From JACOND01 sp965202795 (GTDB lineage Bacteria; Bdellovibrionota; Bdellovibrionia; Bdellovibrionales; UBA1609), in NCBI GenBank assembly GCA_965202795.1, contig OZ241848.1:1364001-1428000 (forward strand): a stretch of DNA of 64,000 nucleotides, in the 5' to 3' direction. The position numbers were made by a program, and so were the translations under genes. A model generated the notes under the pieces. The model was not told the origin of the DNA. It made no database searches and worked only from the letters and a program-made list of their open reading frames with translations. Positions within the stretch are counted from its first letter, which is position 1. Every line of letters starts with the position of its first letter. Positions 41,134-49,559 of the stretch are shown one piece after another.

Positions 41134-43884
41134 ATGAGCTGTTTAAAAATCCGCCAGGCCTTTGGCCTGAAAATCAAACCGGCCTTTGGCGCCCGCGCCC
41201 TGTTAATTGCGGGCCTGGCCGCGGGCTTTGCGGCGCCTAAGCAAGCCCAGGCCTACCACAATCTTTGCTTTTCGCCTTTTGAGCTGGCGGCATTGCTCTC
41301 CCAGTCCGGATCTTCCAGCGGGGGCAAGTCCGGCCTCCGCAAAATTAAGAAAAAACTTGAGGGCCTGGAAACATCAAGAGAAAAATATGAAGAGAAGCTT
41401 GATGATTTAGAGGCTGATCTGCGAAACTCCCTTGACAGCGCCAAGACCGGCGGAAGCGCCAAAGCGGCGGCAAAGGATATCAGAAATTACATTGAGCAGC
41501 GGAAAAACGAGTTCAAGGAGTGCGAGGAGATTTCCGCTCAGCTTATGCTGCCTGAAAAGCCCTTGCCCGCGGCGCGGAGTTTTGTATTTAAAAGCTCCCT
41601 TTGGCTGAAAGCTTTTGGCCGGGCGCTGCTGCCTGAGGCGTCATGGCCCGCGGCGCTTGCGCGCCTGCTGCCCGCAGCGCCTGCGCGCGGGCCAAACGCT
41701 CAAAAAACCGCAGCCGCAGAGCCTTCCGCAGCCCGGAGCTTTTTGTTTGATGGATCTCTTTGGCTGAAAACTTTTGGCCGGGCGCTGTTGCCTGAGGCTG
41801 AGGCTAATACCGATGGAGATGCTACAGACGGAACCGGCGTAGATTCCCCCCCGAATAATACAAAATGCAACAATGAGAATTGCTTGCAATATGAGCAAGC
41901 TGGCCTTGTTCTAAAAAAATCTAGCAATCAAGTGATGTGTAATGATACTGGCTATTGCTTGTGCAAAAAAGGCAATGGACAGCAGCAGTGCGCAAGACTA
42001 AAAAAACATTGCGAAAGTAAGATGATAATCAACAAAACATGTGTCAAAAAACAAGATATTGCCGGCTGCAATACATTTTTCCAAAAAGAAAAAACCCCCT
42101 CCTGCCAAACCTACTGCCGCAGGTTTATAGGCTGGAAAGGCCATCAACCAACTGATGGCGTCCAATGCAAAAGGGAGCAATTTCCACCTGAATGCAGCAA
42201 TTACTTGTCAGACTGGCAAAAAGAACTAAAAACCTGCAAAGAGCTGAAGGAGGCAGAAAAAGCAAAATCAGAAAAAACACAAAAGGAAAGAGATAAAGCG
42301 CGCCTAGAAGGCAAGTGCAAGCGCATTATACAAAAAGCTGGAAATCAAGAAAAATGCCTGAAAAACAGCAACCGAGAAGAGAATCTCATAGCAGCTGATT
42401 GTCGAAAAGTGAGCAGCCTGCCGCTCTGTTCAGAATACTGCAGCAAACAGATTATTAAAGAGCAAGATTGCTTCTCACATAACTTCGCCGAAGAAGAAGA
42501 CTTTTGCAAAAATTATCAGCCAGGAAAAATGAACAAGTGCGCAACAAAAAAAGAACTATGCAATCAGAAATTAACAACAATTGATGGAAACCATAAATGT
42601 TATGAAAGTAACCAAGTTGGAGCATGTAAAACACTCTTTGCAAGCCAAAACATTTCTCTCTGCGATGATTACTGCAAAAAATTTCTTGTTTCTGACAGCA
42701 GTCCAGCAAATTGCATAGATTTGCAAAAGGCTCCATCATTTTGCAGTAATGTTTCAGATAGGCCATCATGTGTTGCGGCGGAGGTAACCCCCGTCTCTGC
42801 GTCAGCCCCCGTGCCAGTAGCGCCGGCACAGCCGGCAGCGCCCGCGCAGGCAAATGGGACAACGATTGGCGCTTCCACTGTTGAATGCGGGGGCGCAAAT
42901 CCACAAGTAACAGCAGACAGACAAAAATTTTCTATGACAACTACCGTAAATTGCACAGGGCCTGTTCACGATGAAAGTTACCGCAACAAAACAGTCACAA
43001 CCACAGTTGGCAGAGACATGATTGACAATTCTGTTAGAAACAATATTAGAGTCATCATAGGCGGAAGCGGGGGCGATGGACACAGCGCAAATGTTGCCGG
43101 CGACATGATGGGAGATATTATACAAGGCAGTAATTTTGAAACCATTAAAGAGGAAATTAATAAAAGAAGTGATATTCCTGAAGAAGCAAAAAAAGAAATT
43201 TTAAAAGCTTTAAAACAAGCGGAAAACAGCCCCGCCGCCAGATGCCTGGTCAATCACGGCGGGACGATTTCGGGGGGCAAATGCTGCGCGAACAGGCCAT
43301 GGCGGGAGGGGGACTATGCCGGCGGCAGAGGCCGGATCAACGCCAAAGAGTTTTGCGGCCGCTACGCCAAAGACGAAAGCAGCTGCAAAAAAGCCCTCAA
43401 GCGCATGAGGCGCGTCTCTAAAAGCCTTCGCGAAACGGAAAAAGCGGAGGACAGGCTGGACGAGGAAAAATTCCGCCTGGAAACAGCGCAATGGGACGAT
43501 GAAAGCGAAACTGAGGCTGAGGCGGACTGCGAATACTGCGACCGCATCAAGGCCATAAAGCAGCTCTATGAGCCAAGCATGAGCCAAAAAATCGGAAGCT
43601 TTGCGGCCATACTTGGCGGCGGCGCGCTCTCCTACTTCGGCATGCGGGAGGCCCGGCGGGCCTCCGCGTCAGCCAATGACCTGCGGGCCTGGCAGGGCCT
43701 TCCGGCGGAAAACAATTTTGCCTACAATCTGGCGGGCCTTCAGGCGGGCTTTCCCTTTATCGGCCAGGGCATTTACGGCCTGACCAACGGCTATCAGAGG
43801 CAGGGCTCTTTTGGCTGCAGCCAGACCGCCCATCACTACCCCCGCGGCCCCGGCCCCGTCATGCATCAAACCCCCTACTGGTAA
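41134..43884 (+). CDS. Large secreted Cys-rich mosaic protein
   Basis: About 916 residues with a signal peptide ending near KQAQA-YHN. A coiled coil follows (LRKIKKKLEGLETSREKYEE), then two copies of AARSF(V/L)F..SLWLK.FGRALLPEA. The centre holds three Cys-rich repeats of about 80-100 residues sharing the core SLC(D/S).YC.K (CQTYCRR, CSEYCSK, CDDYCKK). A low-complexity Ala/Pro hinge, a Gly/Asn-rich segment, another Cys-rich segment and a hydrophobic end (GSFAAILGGGALSYFGMREA) follow. The central 1.4 kb is clearly AT-richer than both ends, so the gene looks mosaic. TTG 41098 and ATG 41107 are alternative starts; none has a good ribosome site. Family unknown. Its 3' end is copied in the tandem units downstream. 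Confidence 0.7.
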   Translation: MSCLKIRQAFGLKIKPAFGARALLIAGLAAGFAAPKQAQAYHNLCFSPFELAALLSQSGSSSGGKSGLRKIKKKLEGLETSREKYEEKLDDLEADLRNSLDSAKTGGSAKAAAKDIRNYIEQRKNEFKECEEISAQLMLPEKPLPAARSFVFKSSLWLKAFGRALLPEASWPAALARLLPAAPARGPNAQKTAAAEPSAARSFLFDGSLWLKTFGRALLPEAEANTDGDATDGTGVDSPPNNTKCNNENCLQYEQAGLVLKKSSNQVMCNDTGYCLCKKGNGQQQCARLKKHCESKMIINKTCVKKQDIAGCNTFFQKEKTPSCQTYCRRFIGWKGHQPTDGVQCKREQFPPECSNYLSDWQKELKTCKELKEAEKAKSEKTQKERDKARLEGKCKRIIQKAGNQEKCLKNSNREENLIAADCRKVSSLPLCSEYCSKQIIKEQDCFSHNFAEEEDFCKNYQPGKMNKCATKKELCNQKLTTIDGNHKCYESNQVGACKTLFASQNISLCDDYCKKFLVSDSSPANCIDLQKAPSFCSNVSDRPSCVAAEVTPVSASAPVPVAPAQPAAPAQANGTTIGASTVECGGANPQVTADRQKFSMTTTVNCTGPVHDESYRNKTVTTTVGRDMIDNSVRNNIRVIIGGSGGDGHSANVAGDMMGDIIQGSNFETIKEEINKRSDIPEEAKKEILKALKQAENSPAARCLVNHGGTISGGKCCANRPWREGDYAGGRGRINAKEFCGRYAKDESSCKKALKRMRRVSKSLRETEKAEDRLDEEKFRLETAQWDDESETEAEADCEYCDRIKAIKQLYEPSMSQKIGSFAAILGGGALSYFGMREARRASASANDLRAWQGLPAENNFAYNLAGLQAGFPFIGQGIYGLTNGYQRQGSFGCSQTAHHYPRGPGPVMHQTPYW

Positions 43885-44147
43885 TCTCTCTGCCCCGCCC
43901 CGCGCCGCACATTCTGCAAAAAGATTCCAGCGCTGCGCCGGCGGGAAGTTTTTTTGAGAGCTGTTGACAGCCGGGGGCCAGCGCCTTAGAATTGCTGTTA
44001 GGCCTGTTTTTTGGGCCGGCCTGTCAGTCGTTCCCGGCAGTCTTTTACAGGGATCGGCGTTTGCTGGGCCGGCCTCGCCAGCCGCTTCCGCGCCTCTGCG
44101 GAGCGCGGGCTTGTCCAAAGGGGGCCGTTTAAAAAAAAGGAGGGAAA

Positions 44148-45032
44148 ATGCAGAGTCAGCAGCCAGTTCCAGCTCCAGATGAAATCTGGAGAATTTTAAA
44201 AGAGCTTTCAGTCAGCCAAAAAAGGATGGCCGAAAACTGGGAAAAACAGCAAAAAACCCGGGCCGAGGAGGAAAAAAAACGGGCCGAGGCGTGGGAAAAA
44301 AAACAGGCCGCCGAGGAAAAACAGCGGGCCGCCGAGGAAAAACAGCGGGCCGCCGAGGAAAAACAGCGGGCCGCCGAGGAAAAAAAACGGGCCGAGGCAT
44401 GGGAAAAACAGCGCCGGGAGCGGGCCGCCGAGGAAAAACAGCGGGCCGAGGCGTGGGAAAAACAGCGCCGGGAGCTTGCTGAGGATCGAAAAAAGCTTCG
44501 GGAGGAGCTTGCTGAAAGCAGCAAAAGGGTTGATCAGCAAATAGAGGAAACCAACAGGGCGATACGGGAATCAGATGGCCGGATGGACAACAGGTGGGGG
44601 GATTTTGTCGAGAGCCTAACCGTTGGAAATCTGACTGCGCAGCTTCGGGAAAGGGGAATCATGATCTGCCACATATCCCAGAATGAAACAGGCTCTATGA
44701 TAATAACTGACAGTTTGGGCCGGCAGGAGAGGAAGAATTGCGAGATTGACATTGTTGCCAAAAACGGCGATGAGCTTGTGGCCGTTGAGGTCAAGTCCTC
44801 TTTGAACAAGGCCAAGGTGAATCGTTTTTTGTATGTTTTAGATCATTTTCATGAGATGTTTCCCTCATATCGGAGGATGCGCATAAGAGGGGCTGTGGCG
44901 TATTTGAGCGAAAAGCGCGGGGCGGCGGCTTATGCGGAGGGCAGGGGCCTGTTTGTGATCAAGGCCGTTGGAGACAGCTCGCATATAATCAATAAAAAAA
45001 GCTTTAAGCCAAAGATTTTTTGCTCTCCCTGA
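44148..45032 (+). CDS. Coiled-coil PD-(D/E)XK-like protein, copy B
   Basis: A 294-residue copy with the same head and C-terminal nuclease-like domain as copy A (only a few substitutions, such as AEGRG for AESRG near the end). Its coiled coil is much shorter and enriched in AAEEKQRA units, ending in AEAWEKQRRELAEDRKKLRE. The six-G run in GTGGGGGGATTT keeps the frame open. GGAGG precedes the ATG. A 200-bp upstream block carrying the interspersed repeat is shared with all copies. It lies 263 nt after the Cys-rich gene. Confidence 0.8.
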   Translation: MQSQQPVPAPDEIWRILKELSVSQKRMAENWEKQQKTRAEEEKKRAEAWEKKQAAEEKQRAAEEKQRAAEEKQRAAEEKKRAEAWEKQRRERAAEEKQRAEAWEKQRRELAEDRKKLREELAESSKRVDQQIEETNRAIRESDGRMDNRWGDFVESLTVGNLTAQLRERGIMICHISQNETGSMIITDSLGRQERKNCEIDIVAKNGDELVAVEVKSSLNKAKVNRFLYVLDHFHEMFPSYRRMRIRGAVAYLSEKRGAAAYAEGRGLFVIKAVGDSSHIINKKSFKPKIFCSP

Positions 45033-45505
45033 GGGGTTTATGCGCGGCGGCCTGTTTCCATGGCCAGCCAAAGTCAGCGGATCAGCCTGTTTCCATAGAG
45101 GCTGGGATCAGAAAATCCATGGCATGGGAGTTTTTTTTGAGCCACTTTATCCCAACAAGTGTCAAACTCGGGACGGCAGCCAGACCGCCAATCACTGCCC
45201 CCGCGGCCCCGCCCCCGTCATGCATCAAACCCCCTGCTGGCAATCTCTCTGCCCCGCCTCCGCCGCGCATTCTGCAAAAAGATTCCAGCGCTGCGCCGGC
45301 GGGAAGTTTTTTTGAGAGCTGTTGACAGCCGGGGGCCAGCGCCTTAGAATTGCTGTTAGGCCTGTTTTTTGGGCCGGCCTGTCAGTCGTTCCCGGCAGTC
45401 TTTTACAGGGATCGGCGTTTGCTGGGATGGCCTCGCCAGCCGCTTCCGCGCCTCTGCGGAGCGCGGGCTTGTCCAAAGGGGGCCGTTTAAAAAAAAGGAG
45501 GGAAA

Positions 45506-46422
45506 ATGCAGAGTCAGCAGCCAGTTCCAGCTCCAGATGAAATCTGGAGAATTTTAAAAGAGCTTTCAGTCAGCCAAAAAAGGATGGCCGAAAACTGGGA
45601 AAAACAGCAAAAAACCCGGGCCGAGGAGGAAAAAAAACGGGCCGCCGAGGAAAAAAAGCGGGCCGAGGCGTGGGAAAAAAAACAGGCCGCCGAGGAAAAA
45701 AAACGGGCCGCCGAGGAAAAGAAACGGGCCGCCGAGGAAAAAAAGCGGGCCGAGGCATGGGAAAAAAAACAGGCCGCCGAGGAAAAAAAACAGGCCGCCG
45801 AGGAAAAAAAACGGGCCGCCGAGGAAAAAAAACGGGCTGAGGCGTGGGAAAAACAGCGCCGGGAGCTTGCTGAGGATCGAAAAAAGCTTCGGGAGGAGCT
45901 TGCTGAAAGCAGCAAAAGGGTTGATCAGCAAATAGAGGAAACCAACAGGGCGATACGGGAATCAGATGGCCGGATGGACAACAGGCGGGGGATTTTGTCG
46001 AGAGCCTAACCGTTGGAAATCTGACTGCGCAGCTTCGGGAAAGGGGAATCATGATCTGCCACATATCCCAGAATGAAACAGGCTCTATGATGATAGCTGA
46101 CAGTTCGGGCCGGCAGGAGAGGAAGAATTGCGAGATTGACATTGTTGCCAAAAACGGCGATGAGCTTGTGGCCGTTGAGGTCAAGTCCTCTTTGGACAAG
46201 GCCAAGGTGAATCGTTTTTTGTATGTTTTAGATCATTTTCATGAGATGTTTCCCTCATATCGGAGGATGCGCATAAGAGGGGCTGTGGCGTATTTGAGCG
46301 AAAAGCGCGGGGCGGCGGCTTATGCGGAGAGCAGGGGCCTGTTTGTGATCAAGGCCGTTGGAGACAGCTCGCATATAATCAATAAAAAAAGCTTTAAGCC
46401 GAAGATTTTTTGCTCTCCCTGA
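45506..46422 (+). pseudogene. Coiled-coil PD-(D/E)XK-like protein, copy C, frameshifted in a G run
   Basis: The copy has its own coiled-coil pattern (AAEEKKRA and AEAWEKKQ alternating) and reads well up to DGRMDNRR. A G run at 45987-45991 has five G where the three other copies have six, so the frame ends nine codons later at TAA 46007-46009. The nuclease-like domain continues intact in another frame to 46422 (an ATG at 46051 begins MICHISQNETGSM). It carries a few unique substitutions (MMIADSSG for MIITDSLG). Slippage back to six G would restore the full protein, so it may be a switched-off rather than a dead gene. Confidence 0.8.
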
Positions 46423-46860
46423 GGGGTTTATGCGCGGCGGCCTGTTTCCATAGAGGCCGGGAGCAGAAAATCCATGGCATGGGAGTTTTTTTTGAGCCAC
46501 TTTATCCCAACAAGTGTCAAACTCGGGACGGCAGCCAGACCGCCAATCACTGCCCCCGCGGCCCCGCCCCCGTCATGCATCAAACCCCCTGCTGGCAATC
46601 TCTCTGCCCCGCCTCCGCCGCGCATTCTGCAAAAAGATTCCAGCGCTGCGCCGGCGGGAAGTTTTTTTGAGAGCTGTTGACAGCCGGGGGCCAGCGCCTT
46701 AGAATTGCTGTTAGGCCTGTTTTTTGGGCCGGCCTGTCAGTCGTTCCCGGCAGTCTTTTACAGGGATCGGCGTTTGCTGGGATGGCCTCGCCAGCCGCTT
46801 CCGCGCCTCTGCGGAGCGCGGGCTTGTCCAAAGGGGGCCGTTTAAAAAAAAGGAGGGAAA

Positions 46861-47670
46861 ATGCAGAGTCAGCAGCCAGTTCCAGCTCCAGATGAAATCT
46901 GGAGAATTTTAAAAGAGCTTTCAGTCAGCCAAAAAAGGATGGCCGAAAACTTGGAAAAACAGCAAAAAACCCGGGCCGAGGAGGAAAAAAAACGGGCCGC
47001 CGAGGAAAAAAAACGGGCCGCCAAGGAAAAAAAGCGGGCCGAGGCGTGGGAAAAAAAACAGGCCGAGGAGGAAAAAAAGCGGGCCGAGGCATGGGAAAAA
47101 CAGCGCCGGGAGCTTGCTGAGGATCGAAAAAAGCTTCGGGAGGAGCTTGCTGAAAGCAGCAAAAGGGTTGATCAGCAAATAGAGGAAACCAACAGGGCGA
47201 TACGGGAATCAGATGGCCGGATGGACAACAGGTGGGGGGATTTTGTCGAGAGCCTAACCGTTGGAAATCTGACTGCGCAGCTTCGGGAAAGGGGAATCAT
47301 GATCTGCCACATATCCCAGAATGAAACAGGCTCTATGATAATAACTGACAGTTTGGGCCGGCAGGAGAGGAAGAATTGCGAGATTGACATTGTTGCCAAA
47401 AACGGCGATGAGCTTGTGGCCGTTGAGGTCAAGTCCTCTTTGAACAAGGCCAAGGTGAATCGTTTTTTGTATGTTTTAGATCATTTTCATGAGATGTTTC
47501 CCTCATATCGGAGGATGCGCATAAGAGGGGCTGTGGCGTATTTGAGCGAAAAGCGCGGGGCGGCGGCTTATGCGGAGAGCAGGGGCCTGTTTGTGATCAA
47601 GGCCGTTGGAGACAGCTCGCATATAATCAATAAAAAAAGCTTTAAGCCGAAGATTTTTTGCTCTCCCTGA
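46861..47670 (+). CDS. Coiled-coil PD-(D/E)XK-like protein, copy D
   Basis: The shortest intact copy, 269 residues, with the reduced coiled coil AEEEKKRAAEEKKRAAKEKK then AEAWEKKQAEEEKKRAEAWE. The C-terminal nuclease-like domain is identical to copy A or nearly so, including CEIDIVAKNGDELVAVEVKS. The G run has six G. The same ribosome site and upstream block as the other copies are present. It is followed by the convergent ygjP-like gene, whose intact 3' end marks the right edge of the duplication array. Confidence 0.8.
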   Translation: MQSQQPVPAPDEIWRILKELSVSQKRMAENLEKQQKTRAEEEKKRAAEEKKRAAKEKKRAEAWEKKQAEEEKKRAEAWEKQRRELAEDRKKLREELAESSKRVDQQIEETNRAIRESDGRMDNRWGDFVESLTVGNLTAQLRERGIMICHISQNETGSMIITDSLGRQERKNCEIDIVAKNGDELVAVEVKSSLNKAKVNRFLYVLDHFHEMFPSYRRMRIRGAVAYLSEKRGAAAYAESRGLFVIKAVGDSSHIINKKSFKPKIFCSP

Positions 47671-47719
47671 GGGGTTTATGCGCGGCGGCCTGTTTCCATG
47701 GCCAGCCAAAGTCAGCGGA

Positions 47720-48523
47720 TCAGCCTGTTTCTATAGAGGCCGGGAGCAGAAAGTCCATGGCATGGGAGTTTTTTTTGAGCCACTGCTCATGCTTTTTGCA
47801 GTCCGGGCAAAACCGGGAAACCAGCCTCCAAAAGGCCGGGGAGTGGTTTAAATGCCTTAAGTGGGCCAGCTCATGAATAACAACATACTCAAGAACTTCG
47901 GGAGGCGCCGCTATCAGCCGCCAGTTTAAGGAAATTCTCCCAGAATCTGAGCAGGAGCCCCAAAGGCTTTTTTGCGCGGATATGCGGACCGCTTTAGGGG
48001 CAAGCCGCATGCGGCGCCCGCAGGCTTCTAAAGCCTCCCGCAGACGGGCCTCGCCCTCGCGCTGATAAAAATCCAGCATTTGCGCCCTTAGAGCCTCCCT
48101 TCGCAGATCGTCCGGGCCGCGCCAGTAATAAATCAGGCGCCCGCTCCGCCCGCCAAACCGGGACTCCGCCCTCTCTCTCAGGCGCTGAAAATCCAGCTTT
48201 AAGATTTTTCCGCAAAACAAAAAACCCTCGCCGGCCCGGAATTTTTTTGGAGGGTATTTTTTTCTCAGCCTCTCCCGCTCGGCCATCCGGCTCTGCAGCC
48301 AGCGCCAGTGGGAGTCAACAAAAGCCTCTATCTCTTTTTTAGACGATCTGAGAGGGCAGCTGATTCGGGCGCTGCCGTCAGCCTCTATCCAAAGGCGGAG
48401 AGACTTTTGCCGCGGCCTTCGGAGCAAAGTGATGGGCAGGCCCCGGCGAAAAAAAACAGATGGCTTTGCGCCGGAAACCTCCCGCCGGCGGCGAAAGATC
48501 GAAAAAAGCGGCATCTGCCTCAT
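47720..48523 (-). CDS. YgjP-like (DUF45/M48-type) metallopeptidase
   Basis: A 267-residue protein with the zinc motif HELAH at 217-221 and the third His at 227 in HSPAFW. Upstream family motifs are the KSLWGSCSDSGRISLNWRLI block and the N-terminal strands SLRLWIEADGSARISCP. The substrate of this family is generally unknown. It starts directly after the stop of the E1-alpha gene (TGACACAATG), so the two are probably cotranscribed. Its last codons are duplicated in the tandem units to its right on the map, showing that this gene was the boundary of the amplified segment. Confidence 0.85.
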   Translation of the reverse strand: MRQMPLFSIFRRRREVSGAKPSVFFRRGLPITLLRRPRQKSLRLWIEADGSARISCPLRSSKKEIEAFVDSHWRWLQSRMAERERLRKKYPPKKFRAGEGFLFCGKILKLDFQRLRERAESRFGGRSGRLIYYWRGPDDLRREALRAQMLDFYQREGEARLREALEACGRRMRLAPKAVRISAQKSLWGSCSDSGRISLNWRLIAAPPEVLEYVVIHELAHLRHLNHSPAFWRLVSRFCPDCKKHEQWLKKNSHAMDFLLPASIETG

Positions 48524-48527
48524 TGTG

Positions 48528-49559
48528 TCAGAATTTTCGCCAGTCAGGCTGCGCGCCGCCGGCGTAAACATGATTCCATATTGTTCCGCCCTCAGGCTCA
48601 GGCTCCCTCATCACTTCCTTTTGGACAGCCTTGGCCTCCTCTCTATAGCCGCCCCATATTTCCCGGATCCGGCCCCCGCTCAAAAGGCCATCATTTTTCA
48701 AGGCTCTCTCAAACTCTTTTATGCAGCAAAGCTCATCCACATAGCTGGCGCCGGAGGCCGATGAGTGGCCGTAAAGCCGCGACACTTTGGCCTCAATCAA
48801 AACAGGCTTTCGGGTTTTTCGGATGTCCGCCATGGCCCGCTTGAGCGCGAGCCAGCTTTCCACCGGGTCATTTCCGTTAATGGAAAAGCTTTTGATCTGA
48901 AAGGCCCGGCCCCGCGCGGCAATGCTTTTTTCGCCATGCTGGGAGCTGTAGGAGGTCGAGATTCCCCATGCGTTGTTTTGAACTGTAATTAAAAGGGGAA
49001 GCTCTTGGCCCGGGCGGGAGGCCCAGATCAAACAAGTCGCAAAATCACCCTCATGGGTCCCGGCGTCCCCTCCTGTGACAATCGTGATTCCCCGGCTGCT
49101 TTTGTCTCTTTTTTGCGCATGGGCGGTCCCTATGGCCATGGCATACTGCGCCTCTATGACAGATGTGACGGGCGCCACATTCCACTGGGGAATGCTGTAG
49201 TGGTTCACGAAATTTCTTCCGCCGGAGGACTGGTCTGTGGACTTGTTCAGCATGGTCCGAAAGGCCTCTTTCATGGAAAGCCCCATAGCCATCAAAACCG
49301 GCAGCCCGCGGTAATGCAGATACAGCCAGTCATGCTTTATCCCCTGGCCCTTGTCAGTCAAAAGCCCCAGGGGAACGGAAAAGGCCTCCTCCCCCGGCCC
49401 TCCAATCCAAAAGCGCCCCAGGCCCTGTTTGTAGATATGAATCAGGCGCTCTTCAGCCACACGGGACTTCACCATAAGATTATGGATTTTCAGAAGCAGC
49501 TTTTTCGGCAGGGCTGCGGCGCCGCTATCTTGCGATTTTTTTTGGGATTTTGCTTTCAT
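48528..49559 (-). CDS. Thiamine-diphosphate-dependent dehydrogenase E1 component, alpha subunit
   Basis: About 343 residues, likely part of a pyruvate or branched-chain 2-oxoacid dehydrogenase. The diphosphate-binding motif is GGDAGTHEGDF with NN 25-30 residues later in VQNNAWGIS. SYVDELC and the regulatory-loop-like region GHSSASGAS are present; WIGGPGEEAFSVPLGL and DWLYLHYRGLPVLMAMG mark the family. ATG 49559 overlaps the 3' end of the protease gene by 35 nt. No beta subunit, E2 or E3 gene is in the window, so the complex partners lie elsewhere. Confidence 0.85.
   Translation of the reverse strand: MKAKSQKKSQDSGAAALPKKLLLKIHNLMVKSRVAEERLIHIYKQGLGRFWIGGPGEEAFSVPLGLLTDKGQGIKHDWLYLHYRGLPVLMAMGLSMKEAFRTMLNKSTDQSSGGRNFVNHYSIPQWNVAPVTSVIEAQYAMAIGTAHAQKRDKSSRGITIVTGGDAGTHEGDFATCLIWASRPGQELPLLITVQNNAWGISTSYSSQHGEKSIAARGRAFQIKSFSINGNDPVESWLALKRAMADIRKTRKPVLIEAKVSRLYGHSSASGASYVDELCCIKEFERALKNDGLLSGGRIREIWGGYREEAKAVQKEVMREPEPEGGTIWNHVYAGGAQPDWRKF

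Larger units (their letters stand above)
43817..47766 (+). repeat. Three tandem ~1.36-kb duplication units
   Basis: Units begin near 43817, 45171 and 46526. Each holds the last about 70 nt of the Cys-rich gene, a shared upstream block, one nuclease-like gene (B, C, D) and the 3' end of the ygjP-like gene. The spacing of equivalent ATGs is 1358 and 1355 bp. The last unit ends in the intact ygjP-like gene; the first two carry only its last codons (WLKKNSHAMDFL) followed by a 28-nt joint. Confidence 0.9.
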
